A DNA stretch of 38,162 nucleotides. It comes from Clostridiaceae bacterium. GTDB taxonomy: Bacteria > Bacillota > Clostridia > Oscillospirales > Acutalibacteraceae. Of this stretch, positions 1 to 7,806 are shown in pieces. Positions within the stretch are counted from its first letter, which is position 1, and the number at the start of each line of letters is the position of its first letter. The notes beneath the pieces are model-generated. The model was given only the letters and a program-made list of their open reading frames with translations. It did no database searches and had not been told where the DNA came from. Where the stretch lies: contig JAEEUW010000011.1 in assembly GCA_016290665.1 (NCBI GenBank), positions 1 through 38,162 of the forward strand. The letters are read 5' to 3'. The position numbers and the translations under genes were made by a program.

Positions 1-8
1 ACTGCCCA

Positions 9-47
9 AACGGCACAGGGTATCCGTCAGGATTACCCTGTGCCGTT
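9..47. terminator. Perfect 14-bp inverted repeat, possible terminator
   Basis: Bases 9-22 pair perfectly with 34-47 around an 11-base loop. Neither side has a real T run, so this may be a terminator, part of a structured RNA, or a repeat element. The gene it would serve lies outside the window or is mnmE about 300 bp away. Confidence 0.35.
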
Positions 48-221
48 CAGATTGTTCGGACAAAAAATATCAGGCAAAAAACTGCTTTGCACCGCAGCGG
101 ATGTGATTTTTGCGAAAGACAAGGCGCAGGGGGCGGATCATCCTGGCGGATATCCGTCCCCTGCAACGCAGTATTTCACAAATAAGCGCGCCGCTGCGGC
201 TATATGATCCCTTATTTGCGC

Positions 222-244
222 CGCCCTTGTCCGGGCGTTTTTTT
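222..244 (+). terminator. Small plus-strand terminator-like hairpin
   Basis: CGCCC (222-226) pairs with GGGCG (233-237) over a 6-base loop and is followed by seven Ts (238-244). The stem is short. No plus-strand gene upstream is visible. Confidence 0.4.
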
Positions 245-262
245 GCAGACAGCAGGATACGG

Positions 263-285
263 GGACGCGGGCAGCGTCCTTTTTT
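263..285 (+). terminator. Plus-strand intrinsic terminator
   Basis: GGACGC (263-268) pairs with GCGTCC (274-279) over a 5-base loop, followed by six Ts (280-285). It is the second T-tract hairpin within 65 bp on the plus strand. There is no gene on that strand to end, which is why a plus-strand RNA from 50-220 was considered. Confidence 0.5.
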
Positions 286-310
286 GATTCACAGCCTTCC
301 CCGCGTGCTG

Positions 311-345
311 TTGACTGTTGACTGTTGACTGTCGACTGACGACTA
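311..345. repeat. Heptamer tandem repeat (TTGACTG) abutting mnmE stop
   Basis: Three exact copies of TTGACTG (311-317, 318-324, 325-331) are followed by TCGACTG (332-338) and a decayed copy that includes the mnmE stop codon complement (343-345). Read on the minus strand, the array starts at the first base after the TAG stop. Three other arrays with the same 7-bp period but different units occur in this window. Confidence 0.8.
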
Positions 346-1707
346 TTTGCCAACGCAGAAGCGCGAGAAGACCTCGTCCACCACCGCGTCGCTGACCTTT
401 TCGCCGGTCAGCGCCAGCAGGGCGTCGATCGCGTCGTCGATGGAAACGTTGACCGCGTCGAGCGTCATGCCGCTATGCAGATCCTCGATCGTGCGGCGCA
501 CGGCAAAGAGCGCCTGCTCGGCGTTCTGCTTCTGGCGTTCCGTGGTCAGCATGGCGGCGGCGGGGTCCAGCTCGGCGGTGCCGAGCAGCCGTTCGGCCGC
601 CTGCTCCAGCGCGTCCAGCCCGTCGCCCGAAAGCGCGCAAAGCTCCACGCAGACCGGCAGCCTTGCTTTTAAAGCGGCGGCGTCGGCCTGCCGCGGCAGG
701 TCGCTCTTGTTGAGCACGCCGACCGCGCGCTTGCCCTCGCACAGGCGCAGGATCGCCTCGTCCGCTTCGTCCAGCGGGCGCGACAGGTCGAACACGGCGA
801 ACACGAGGCCCGCGCGGTCGCCCGCCTGCCGGGCGCGGTCCACGCCGATCTGTTCCACCACGTCGTCCGTGGCGCGGATGCCGGCCGTGTCGGCCAGATG
901 CAGCACCAGATCACCCAGACGCACGGTCTGTTCCACCACGTCGCGCGTGGTGCCGGCGATCGACGTCACGATGGAGCGGCCGAAGCCGGAAAGCAGGTTC
1001 ATCAGCGCCGATTTGCCCACGTTGGGCTTGCCGAGGATGGCGGTCTGCACGCCCTGAGTAACGGCGCTGCCCGCGTCGAACCGGCGCAGCAGAGCCGAAA
1101 GCTCGCCCTCCACGCTCTGCAGCGTTTGCAGCAATTCGCCGTTTTCCAGCTCTTCAATCTCGTCGTCGGGGTAATCGACCCAGGCGGCCAGCTGGGCCGA
1201 CAGCGCGACCAGCGACTGGCACAGGGCGTTCATCTTTTTGCTCAGCGCGCCGTCCAGCGCGGTCAGGGCCGCTTTGGCCCCCTGCTCGCCCTGCGCGCTG
1301 ATGATGCCCATGACGGCCTCGGCTTCGGTGAGGTCGAGCTTGCCGTTGAGGAAGGCGCGCTTGGTGAATTCGCCGGGGCCGGCCGGCACGGCGCCGGAAG
1401 CGAGCACGGCGCGCAGCACCTGCTGCAGCACGAACAGGCCGCCGTGGCAGGACAGCTCCACAACGTTTTCGCCGGTATAGCTCTTCGGCGCGCGGAACAC
1501 GAGCGCCACGCATTCGTCAAGGTCTTCCCCCTGAAACGCCACGCGGCCGTGGGCGGCGCGGTAACCGCCGAGCCCGCGCAGCGGCGTGGGCCCCGTGGGC
1601 CGGAACAGACGGTCGGCAATGGCAATCGCGTCGTCGCCCGAGAGCCGGACGATGCCGATGCCGCCCGCCGCCTGCGGGGTGGAGATGGCAGCAATGGTCT
1701 GAGACAT
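343..1707 (-). CDS. mnmE: tRNA modification GTPase MnmE (TrmE)
   Basis: MnmE works with MnmG to add the (carboxy)methylaminomethyl group to the wobble uridine (U34) of certain tRNAs, in the cytoplasm. The 454-residue product has the full family layout: an N-terminal tetrahydrofolate-binding domain (about 1-120), a helical region, an inserted G domain with GKPNVGKS (226-233), TTRD (253-256), DTAG (273-276) and NKSD (333-336), and the C-terminal CVGK (451-454) that holds the catalytic cysteine. The start at 1707 is preceded by GGAGGG; a longer open frame to 1863 overlaps the transporter gene and is not needed. It is the last gene of the mfd operon, 19 bp after the DMT gene. MnmG is not in the window. 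Confidence 0.97.
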   Translation of the reverse strand: MSQTIAAISTPQAAGGIGIVRLSGDDAIAIADRLFRPTGPTPLRGLGGYRAAHGRVAFQGEDLDECVALVFRAPKSYTGENVVELSCHGGLFVLQQVLRAVLASGAVPAGPGEFTKRAFLNGKLDLTEAEAVMGIISAQGEQGAKAALTALDGALSKKMNALCQSLVALSAQLAAWVDYPDDEIEELENGELLQTLQSVEGELSALLRRFDAGSAVTQGVQTAILGKPNVGKSALMNLLSGFGRSIVTSIAGTTRDVVEQTVRLGDLVLHLADTAGIRATDDVVEQIGVDRARQAGDRAGLVFAVFDLSRPLDEADEAILRLCEGKRAVGVLNKSDLPRQADAAALKARLPVCVELCALSGDGLDALEQAAERLLGTAELDPAAAMLTTERQKQNAEQALFAVRRTIEDLHSGMTLDAVNVSIDDAIDALLALTGEKVSDAVVDEVFSRFCVGK

Positions 1708-1726
1708 ATGAGAACCCTCCGTTCGG

Positions 1727-2674
1727 TCAGGAAGTCTGGGATGCGTCCTTTGCCGAAGCGGGCGCGGGACGCTTTTTTTCGGGCAGCTGGGCAACCAGAA
1801 TTGCGGCAAACATGACAAGGCAGCCGACGCCTTCGCGCGCCGTGGGCACCTCGTGCAGCACAAGGAAGCCCGTGAGCAAGGCGAACACCGATTCGAGGCT
1901 CATCAGCATGGACGCGAGGGTCGGCTCGGTGCGCTGCTGGCCGAGGATCTGCAGCGTGTAGGCCACGCCGGACGACATGATGCCCGAATAGGCGATGGAT
2001 CCGGCGGCGCTTTTGAGCAGCCCGGGCGTCACGTCCTCGAACAAAAGCATGCCGACGCCGCACAGGATGCCCGTTACAAGGAACTGCATGCAGGAAAGCT
2101 TCACGCCGTCCACATGGGGCGACATATGGTCGATGATGAGGATGTGCACCGCGTAGACCGCCGCGCAGCCGAGCACATAGAGGTCGGAGCGCTGCACGGT
2201 GAAATCGCCCTTGATGCACAGAAGATAGAGGCCGAAGACCGCCGCCGCGGCGCAGAGCCAGATCAGCGGCCGGATCCGCTTGCGCAGCACCACGGAAAAG
2301 ATGGGTACCAGCAGGATATACAGCGCGGTGATAAATCCCGCCTTGCCCGAGGCGGTGCCGCGGTCGATGCCGAACTGCTGCAGCAGCGACGCCGCGCACA
2401 GCGCGAGACCGCACAGCAGGCCGGCCTTGAGAAAGTAGCGCTTCTGCGCTTTCGTTTGCGCCGCAAAGGCGCCTTTTTTCTTTTTCACGGCGTCCGTGCA
2501 AAGAATCACTGGCAGCAAGAACGCGCTGCCGAGCAGCGAACGCAGCGACATGAACGTGAAGGGCCCCACGAACTGCGCGCCCGTGGACTGCGCCACGAAG
2601 GAGCTGCCCCAGATCACGGCGCAGAGCGTCAGCAAAAGGCTGCCGACCAGATTGTTGCGTTTGGGCTGCGGCAT
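1727..2674 (-). CDS. DMT-superfamily (EamA) membrane transporter
   Basis: The 315-residue product has the ten-helix pattern of drug/metabolite transporters: two EamA repeats (about 9-150 and 160-293), with the family's early pattern IWGSSFV near residue 21 and a hydrophilic, lysine/alanine-rich C-tail. Such proteins export or import small metabolites or amino acids across the cytoplasmic membrane; the substrate cannot be read from the sequence. The ATG at 2674 follows a GAGGA ribosome site. It sits 41 bp after mfd and 19 bp before mnmE, so all three are likely on one message, without an obvious shared function. Confidence 0.9.
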   Translation of the reverse strand: MPQPKRNNLVGSLLLTLCAVIWGSSFVAQSTGAQFVGPFTFMSLRSLLGSAFLLPVILCTDAVKKKKGAFAAQTKAQKRYFLKAGLLCGLALCAASLLQQFGIDRGTASGKAGFITALYILLVPIFSVVLRKRIRPLIWLCAAAAVFGLYLLCIKGDFTVQRSDLYVLGCAAVYAVHILIIDHMSPHVDGVKLSCMQFLVTGILCGVGMLLFEDVTPGLLKSAAGSIAYSGIMSSGVAYTLQILGQQRTEPTLASMLMSLESVFALLTGFLVLHEVPTAREGVGCLVMFAAILVAQLPEKKRPAPASAKDASQTS

Positions 2675-2715
2675 AGGCTTGTCCTCATTTCCGATAAAAT
2701 CAATTCAGGGGCAGA

Positions 2716-5700
2716 TCAGGGTTTGTCGGCCTGCTCCGCTTTTGCTGCCTCCATGATCCTGATGACCTGCGTGAGCACCTCCATGGCGCTCTGGTTCAGC
2801 ATCCGCACCGAAAGATAGGGCCGTTTGGCGGCGCTGACCATCACGCGGCCTTTCATCAGCGTGCCGAGCATGGAGATATAGACGGGCTCGATGGTTTCCA
2901 GAAAGATCAGCAGGCTCACGCCGCGCTGCGAGATCTCCGTGATGCCGAGCGCCGTGGCCCGCGCGCGGATCAGCGCCACGTCGCACAGGCCGCGGACGCT
3001 TTCCGGCGGTTCGCCGAAGCGGTCGATGCATTCGTCGATCACGTCCAGCACGTCGTCCTGCGTGCGGATGGCGGCGATGCGCTTATAAAGATAAATGCGG
3101 TTCTTCACGGAATCCACATACGTTTCCGGGATATGGGCGTCGATGGCGACGTCGATCAGACAGCCTTCCTCTTCCTTCGGGGCCGCTGCGCCGGTCTCGT
3201 CCTGCACCGCCTGCGACAGCAGCTGCAGATACATGTCGTAGCCGACGGCCTCCATATGGCCGTGCTGCTGGGCGCCGAGCACGTTGCCCGCGCCGCGGAT
3301 TTCCAGATCGCGCAGGGCGATGCGGAAGCCGGAGCCGAACTCGGTGTATTCGCGGATGGCGCTCAGCCGCCGCTGCGCTTCGGGCGACAGCTGCTTTTGC
3401 GGCGCATAGGTGAAATAGGCGAACGCGCGGCGCGCGCTGCGGCCCACCCGCCCGCGGATCTGATGCAGCTGCGCGAGGCCCATGCGGTCGGCGTTTTCAA
3501 TAATCAGCGTGTTGGCGTTCGGCACGTCCACGCCGGTTTCGATGATCGTGGTGCAGACGAGAATGTCGATCTCGCCCTCCAGAAGCTGGCGCCAGACCTC
3601 GCTGAGCTGGTCTTCGCTCATCTTGCCGTGGCCGCCGCCGATCCGCGCGTCGGGCAGCAGCCGCTTGATTTTGCCCGCGGTCTGCTCAATGGTCTCCACA
3701 CGGTTGTGCAGATAATAGACCTGCCCGCCGCGGCGGATCTCGCGATCCATCGCCTCGCACAGAATGTCCATATCGTGGGGCACCACATAGGTCTGCACCG
3801 GGTGGCGGTCGGCGGGCGGCATCTCGAGAATGGACATATCGCGGATGCCGGTCATCGCCATGTTCAGCGTGCGCGGGATCGGCGTGGCCGACAGCGTGAG
3901 CACGTCGACCAGCGGGAACCGCTCCTTGAGCGTTTCCTTCTGCCCCACGCCGAAGCGCTGCTCCTCGTCCACAATCAGCAGGCCGAGGTCCTTGAACGCC
4001 ACGTTTTTGGCAATGATCGCGTGCGTGCCGACCACGATGTCGATACTGCCGCGTTTGAGGCCGTTTTTGATCTTGGTGCGCTCCCCCTGCGTGCGGAAGC
4101 GCGAGAGCATTTCGATTTCCACCGGGAAGCCGTCGAAGCGCTTTTTGATGGTCTGATAATGCTGGAACGCGAGGATGGTGGTGGGCACGAGGATGGCGCA
4201 CTGCTTGCCGTCGGCCACGCACTTGAACGCCGCCCGCAGCGCCACCTCGGTCTTGCCGAAGCCGACGTCGCCGCACAACAGGCGATCCATCGGATAAGGC
4301 CGCTCCATGTCGCGCTTGATCTCGTCGATGGCGGCCAGCTGGTCGTCGGTCTCGTCAAAGGCGAAGCGGCGCTCAAAATCGCTTTGCATGTCGATATCGG
4401 GCGAAAACGCAAAGCCTCTGGCGCCGAGCCGCGCGGCATAGAGCTTCGTCAGCTGGGCGGCCATATCCCGAACGGCGGCGCGCACGCGCGACTTGGTCTT
4501 TTTCCAGTCGTCGGAGCCCAGCCGGTTCAGCTTGACGGGCTTGTCGGTGTCGCGGGGTGAAATATACTTGGAAACAAGATCGAGCTGGGTCACCGGCAGA
4601 TACAGCACATCGCTGCCGCGGAAGTTGATCTTGATGAAATCCTTGACCTTGCCGTCCACGGTCATGGTGCGGATGCCGTCGAACATGCCGATGCCGTGGA
4701 TCGCGTGCACCACGTAGTCGCCGCGGGCGATCTCCTCGAGCGAGGTGATGCTCCTGCCCGCCTTGAAGCGGCGTCTGGCCTTTTGCGCCGCGGCGGAAAG
4801 CCCGGCCCTGCGGTGAGTGAAGACCGAAAAGCGCAGCGCCGGATAGGAGAAGGCGCCGGAAAACACGCCCGGAATCACGTTGACCCGGCCACGGAGAAAC
4901 TCGGCCGGCACGACGGAGAAATACTGGGCGGGCACGCCCTCGGTTTCCAGATCGTAAGCCAGCTCTTTGGCGCTTTTTTCGGTGCCGGCGGCAACGACGA
5001 CGGTGCTGTTTTTTTGCAGCGCGGGCTGCAGATCCTCCAGAAGATACGACAGCGTACCGTCCCACGGAGCGCCGCCCACGGCCTCAACCGAGGCCAGCGC
5101 CTTCACCGGCACGTCAAAGCTGCCGCGGGCCAGATTGTCGAGGAACACGGCGCCCGGATCGGTATAACGCGCCAGCAGCTGCGCCGTGGTGAGCGAAAAC
5201 GGCTCGAGCCCCTTGCAAAGGCAGCCCTCCTCGGCCATCAGGCGGACCTCCTCGAGCAGCAGCTTCTGCGCGCCGTCCATGCGCTGGCGCACGCCGGCGG
5301 TTTCGCAGACGAACAGCAGCGCGTCCGCAGCATAATCGAACAGACTTTCCGGCTTGTCATAAGCAAGCGCAAGGTATCGGTCCACACAGGGCAGGCGCAC
5401 GCCGCTTCTGAGCGTTTCGATGTCCTGCGCCAGCATGGTCTTCGCCTTGACGCTCCCCTTGCCCTTGAACGCGGCGGAGAACGCCTCCAGCTTTTGCAAA
5501 AGCGCTTCGTCCGATTCGAACAGAACCTCCGTGGCGGGCGTCAGCGTCACCTCGGCCAGCCGTTCGTCGCGGCGCTGGGTCTCGGGGTCGAACGACGCGA
5601 TGGCGTCCACCGTGTCGCCCCAGAATTCAATGCGCAGCGGTTTGTTCGCGTGCGGCGGAAAGACGTCCAGAATGCCGCCGCGGCGCGAAAACTGACCCGA

Positions 5701-6204
5701 GAAATCCACCTGCTCCACCCGGGCGTAGCCCGCGCGCAGCAGCGTCTGCACCGTCTGTTCAATGTCGCACGCTTCGCCCTCGCGCAGCACGGCGGTGGCG
5801 CTTCGCAGCGCCTGCCGCGGCAGCGTCAGCTGACAGGCGGCCTGCGCCGTGGAGACCACGACCTGCACCGCGCCGCTTTGCAGCGCCCAAAGCACGCCGA
5901 TGCGCGTCTGCTCGTATTCGTGCGAAGCGCTGTCGCTCGTGCGGAAATGAAAATCGCGCGCCGGATACAGCGCCGCCGTGCAGCCGAACGCGCAAAGATC
6001 GTCGCGCAGCCGGCTGGCGGCGTTTTCGTCGGGACAAAGCACCAGCGCCGGGCGCGCCAGGCTTTCGCAAAGCGCCGTGATCCAGTGGGCCTTGTGGACG
6101 CCCGAAAGCCCCAGCACGCCGAGCGGCGTCCTGCGGTTTTGCAGCGCGTCGCACACGGCGTTGTATTCCCGGCTCTGCCGGAGCAAGGCGGTAAAAGCGG
6201 ACAT
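2716..6204 (-). CDS. mfd: Transcription-repair coupling factor Mfd
   Basis: Mfd removes RNA polymerase stalled at DNA lesions and recruits UvrA, linking transcription to nucleotide excision repair. The 1162-residue product is full length. It shows a UvrB-like N-terminal region, a CarD-like RNA-polymerase-interacting domain (about 490-550), an SF2 translocase core with Walker A GDVGFGKT (about 640), the DEEQ box (VDEEQRFG) and SATPIPRT motif, then the conserved C-terminal TRCF domain (about 990-1110). The ATG at 6204 follows AGGAGA. It is first in an operon with the DMT transporter and mnmE, driven by the promoter at 6284-6312. Confidence 0.98.
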   Translation of the reverse strand: MSAFTALLRQSREYNAVCDALQNRRTPLGVLGLSGVHKAHWITALCESLARPALVLCPDENAASRLRDDLCAFGCTAALYPARDFHFRTSDSASHEYEQTRIGVLWALQSGAVQVVVSTAQAACQLTLPRQALRSATAVLREGEACDIEQTVQTLLRAGYARVEQVDFSGQFSRRGGILDVFPPHANKPLRIEFWGDTVDAIASFDPETQRRDERLAEVTLTPATEVLFESDEALLQKLEAFSAAFKGKGSVKAKTMLAQDIETLRSGVRLPCVDRYLALAYDKPESLFDYAADALLFVCETAGVRQRMDGAQKLLLEEVRLMAEEGCLCKGLEPFSLTTAQLLARYTDPGAVFLDNLARGSFDVPVKALASVEAVGGAPWDGTLSYLLEDLQPALQKNSTVVVAAGTEKSAKELAYDLETEGVPAQYFSVVPAEFLRGRVNVIPGVFSGAFSYPALRFSVFTHRRAGLSAAAQKARRRFKAGRSITSLEEIARGDYVVHAIHGIGMFDGIRTMTVDGKVKDFIKINFRGSDVLYLPVTQLDLVSKYISPRDTDKPVKLNRLGSDDWKKTKSRVRAAVRDMAAQLTKLYAARLGARGFAFSPDIDMQSDFERRFAFDETDDQLAAIDEIKRDMERPYPMDRLLCGDVGFGKTEVALRAAFKCVADGKQCAILVPTTILAFQHYQTIKKRFDGFPVEIEMLSRFRTQGERTKIKNGLKRGSIDIVVGTHAIIAKNVAFKDLGLLIVDEEQRFGVGQKETLKERFPLVDVLTLSATPIPRTLNMAMTGIRDMSILEMPPADRHPVQTYVVPHDMDILCEAMDREIRRGGQVYYLHNRVETIEQTAGKIKRLLPDARIGGGHGKMSEDQLSEVWRQLLEGEIDILVCTTIIETGVDVPNANTLIIENADRMGLAQLHQIRGRVGRSARRAFAYFTYAPQKQLSPEAQRRLSAIREYTEFGSGFRIALRDLEIRGAGNVLGAQQHGHMEAVGYDMYLQLLSQAVQDETGAAAPKEEEGCLIDVAIDAHIPETYVDSVKNRIYLYKRIAAIRTQDDVLDVIDECIDRFGEPPESVRGLCDVALIRARATALGITEISQRGVSLLIFLETIEPVYISMLGTLMKGRVMVSAAKRPYLSVRMLNQSAMEVLTQVIRIMEAAKAEQADKP

Positions 6205-6235
6205 GGGTTTTCTCCTTTTCGGAACATGCAGAAAG

Positions 6236-6255
6236 CCCCGTTTTTGCTAACGGGG
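6236..6255. promoter_or_regulatory. Hairpin in the mfd 5' leader
   Basis: CCCCGTT (6236-6242) pairs with AACGGGG (6249-6255) over a 6-base loop. It lies between the mfd promoter and start codon, about 30 bp from the start. No T run follows in the direction of transcription, so it is not a plain terminator. It could affect message stability or be incidental. Confidence 0.35.
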
Positions 6256-6283
6256 TGGGTTTATGGGGTAAATGAACTGTTAT

Positions 6284-6312
6284 ATTTTACACCGCGCGGG
6301 ACGATTTGTCAA
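6284..6312 (-). promoter_or_regulatory. Sigma-A-type promoter of mfd operon
   Basis: On the minus strand TTGACA (6312-6307) and TAAAAT (6289-6284) are 17 bp apart. Transcription would start near 6277 and give a leader of roughly 70 nt before mfd. It lies back to back with the zinc-operon promoter 56 bp away. Confidence 0.8.
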
Positions 6313-6367
6313 TCAATCGGCGGGATTTTCAGCGCGTTTCGGACAAAGCAAAGGGACTGAACCCGAT

Positions 6368-6396
6368 TTGACAAAGCCGTCGCCTTGTGATATAAT
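6368..6396 (+). promoter_or_regulatory. Consensus promoter of the metal-uptake operon
   Basis: Exact TTGACA (6368-6373), a 17-bp spacer and exact TATAAT (6391-6396). A promoter this strong upstream of a metal transporter normally needs a repressor; I looked for a Zur- or AdcR-type palindrome over and just after the -10 and did not find a convincing one. Confidence 0.85.
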
Positions 6397-6437
6397 GAAC
6401 AATAGTTTTGAACCTTTGGCGAAAGGAGGGCGGAATC

Positions 6438-6740
6438 ATGCGAAAAGGAAGAAGACTCGTGGCGCTGCTGGTCGTGGTGTCGATCCTGCTGTCGTTCGGG
6501 TGCGTCTGTTTGCTCTATGCCTATCCGGCGCACACGCATACCGGCCACGGGGCGCACTGCGTGCTTTGCACCATTGCGGCGAACGTGGGGAATCTGATTC
6601 AGACGACGCAGGCGCTGACAACGCTTTTTGTGCTGATCCTGGGGCTGGTCTGTCTCGGGTTGCTTCGCGCCCTTCGAAGGGAAGCGGAGTCGCGGCAGGT
6701 GGTGACGCCCGTTACGCTGAAAATCAAACTCAGTTGGTGA
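6438..6740 (+). CDS. Small His/Cys-rich membrane protein leading the metal operon
   Basis: The 100-residue product has two predicted membrane helices (about 7-29 and 60-78) with a short loop between them holding four histidines (32, 34, 37, 40) and a CxxC pair (C41, C44). The basic N-terminus suggests the loop faces outside, where it could bind metal. The start at 6438 follows AAAGGAGGG; an upstream in-frame ATG at 6408 lacks such a site. Small proteins with a similar H/C motif plus a short C-terminal basic beta-like tail often precede zinc ABC genes in Clostridia, from my memory of such operons. Function unknown; a metal-sensing or metal-handing role is inference. Confidence 0.75.
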   Translation: MRKGRRLVALLVVVSILLSFGCVCLLYAYPAHTHTGHGAHCVLCTIAANVGNLIQTTQALTTLFVLILGLVCLGLLRALRREAESRQVVTPVTLKIKLSW

Positions 6741-6792
6741 AGACACGGAAATAAACGGGACCGTTTCAGCCGGTCCGTTTGTTGCTGTGTCT
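6741..6792 (+). promoter_or_regulatory. Nested hairpin between the leader gene and the znuA-like gene
   Basis: AGACAC (6741-6746) pairs with GTGTCT (6787-6792), enclosing an inner stem of about ten pairs (AAACGG...CCGTTT, one bulge). It begins directly after the stop codon of the small membrane protein and lies 40 bp before the next start. It could be a processing site or attenuator that sets the ratio of the first gene to the transporter genes; there is no strong T run directly after it. Confidence 0.4.
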
Positions 6793-6831
6793 ATAACTTT
6801 ACCCTTTTTTACCCGAAGGAGACTGATTTTG

Positions 6832-7806
6832 ATGAAAAAGCTGATCGCAGCGGCACTTGCGGTGCTGCTCATACTGACCTGTTTTGCCGCCTGCGGCAAG
6901 ACGCCTGCCGCGCCGGATGATTCCACGGCGCCGGCAAATGATAAAACCAAACTGAACGTCGTCTGCTCCATCTTCCCGCCCTATGACTTTGTGCGCGCGA
7001 TTGCGGCCGACCGTGTGGATCTGACCCTGCTGCTCGATTCCAAAACCGACCTGCACAGCTACGCCCCCACCGCGGACGACATCATGAAGATTTCGAACGC
7101 CGACCTGTTCGTCAACATCGGCGGCGAATCGGACGACTGGGCCGAGGACGTGATCGCTTCTGCCGAAAACGAAAACCTCCGGGTCGTTTCTCTGATCGAC
7201 CTCGTCACCGCCGTGGAGGAGGAAGCGCTGCCCGGTATGCAGGAGGAGGAAGAGGAACACGAGGAAGAGGAAGGTCCGGAATATGACGAACATGTCTGGA
7301 CGTCGCTCAAGAACGTCATCATGATCGTGCCCGCGCTGACCGACACGCTGTGCGAGCTGGACGAAGCGAACGCCGCGTTCTACCGCGCGAACTGCAGCGA
7401 CTATCTGGAGCGCCTGACCGCGCTGGAGGCGGAATATGCCGCCGCGGTCGGCAAAGCCGCGCGCAAAACGCTGCTGTTTGCCGACCGGTTCCCGTTCCGC
7501 TATCTGGCCGACGATTACGGCCTGACCTGCTACGCCGCGTTCTCGGGCTGCTCGGCGGAGACCGAGGCGAGCTTTGAGACCATGACGATGCTGGTCGACA
7601 CGGTGAAGGAACAAAACCTGCCCTTTGTTCTGATGATTGACGGCAGCGACGGCTCGGTGGCCGAATCGGTCAGCCGCCAGAGCGGGGCCGCGGTCCGCGT
7701 GCTCAACTCCTGCCAGTCGGTCTCGGGCGACGATATCGCGGCTGGCGTGACCTATCTTTCCATTATGAAAGACAATCTGGACGTGCTGAAAGAGGTGTTG
7801 GGCTGA
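6832..7806 (+). CDS. Metal ABC transporter substrate-binding lipoprotein (ZnuA/AdcA-like)
   Basis: The 324-residue product is a cluster A-I (TroA-type) binding protein that captures Zn2+ (or Mn2+) outside the membrane. A lipoprotein signal ends at Cys21 (CFAAC). Likely ligands are His75 (LHSYAPT) and His154 (DEHVW). Where most relatives have a third His or a Glu, this protein has Asp218 in ADRFPFRYL. The usual His-rich loop is replaced by a glutamate-rich loop with one histidine (about 136-149). The ATG at 6832 follows GAAGGAGA; the longer open frame lacks support. The stop overlaps the next start (TGATG), showing tight coupling to the ATPase gene. Zinc is more likely than manganese given the neighbours, but the choice is not proven. 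Confidence 0.92.
   Translation: MKKLIAAALAVLLILTCFAACGKTPAAPDDSTAPANDKTKLNVVCSIFPPYDFVRAIAADRVDLTLLLDSKTDLHSYAPTADDIMKISNADLFVNIGGESDDWAEDVIASAENENLRVVSLIDLVTAVEEEALPGMQEEEEEHEEEEGPEYDEHVWTSLKNVIMIVPALTDTLCELDEANAAFYRANCSDYLERLTALEAEYAAAVGKAARKTLLFADRFPFRYLADDYGLTCYAAFSGCSAETEASFETMTMLVDTVKEQNLPFVLMIDGSDGSVAESVSRQSGAAVRVLNSCQSVSGDDIAAGVTYLSIMKDNLDVLKEVLG

Larger units (their letters stand above)
1..342. other. Gene-free, hairpin-rich region downstream of mnmE
   Basis: No convincing reading frame lies here; the two short frames have no ribosome site and no recognisable product. The stretch instead holds a series of inverted repeats: a perfect 14-bp stem (9-22 with 34-47), a 13-bp stem with one G-T pair (126-138 with 152-164), an 8-bp stem (179-186 with 211-218), two small hairpins followed by T runs on the plus strand (222-244 and 263-285), and a heptamer array (311-342) touching the mnmE stop. 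The order of hairpins ending in T-tract hairpins would suit a structured plus-strand transcript, but I found no clear promoter for one. Confidence 0.5.

Noticed and set aside
110-353. Two short opposing frames in the left gene-free region
   Set aside because: No ribosome site, no homology pattern, and they cross several hairpins and a repeat array.
1708-1863. Upstream extension of mnmE
   Set aside because: The MnmE fold starts at the Met at 1707, which has a strong ribosome site; the extension lies in the transporter gene.
6368-6437. Zur or AdcR operator at the metal operon promoter
   Set aside because: I looked for a palindrome of the known Zur (TAAT-n-ATTA core) or AdcR (TTAAC-GTTAA) type and found none convincing.
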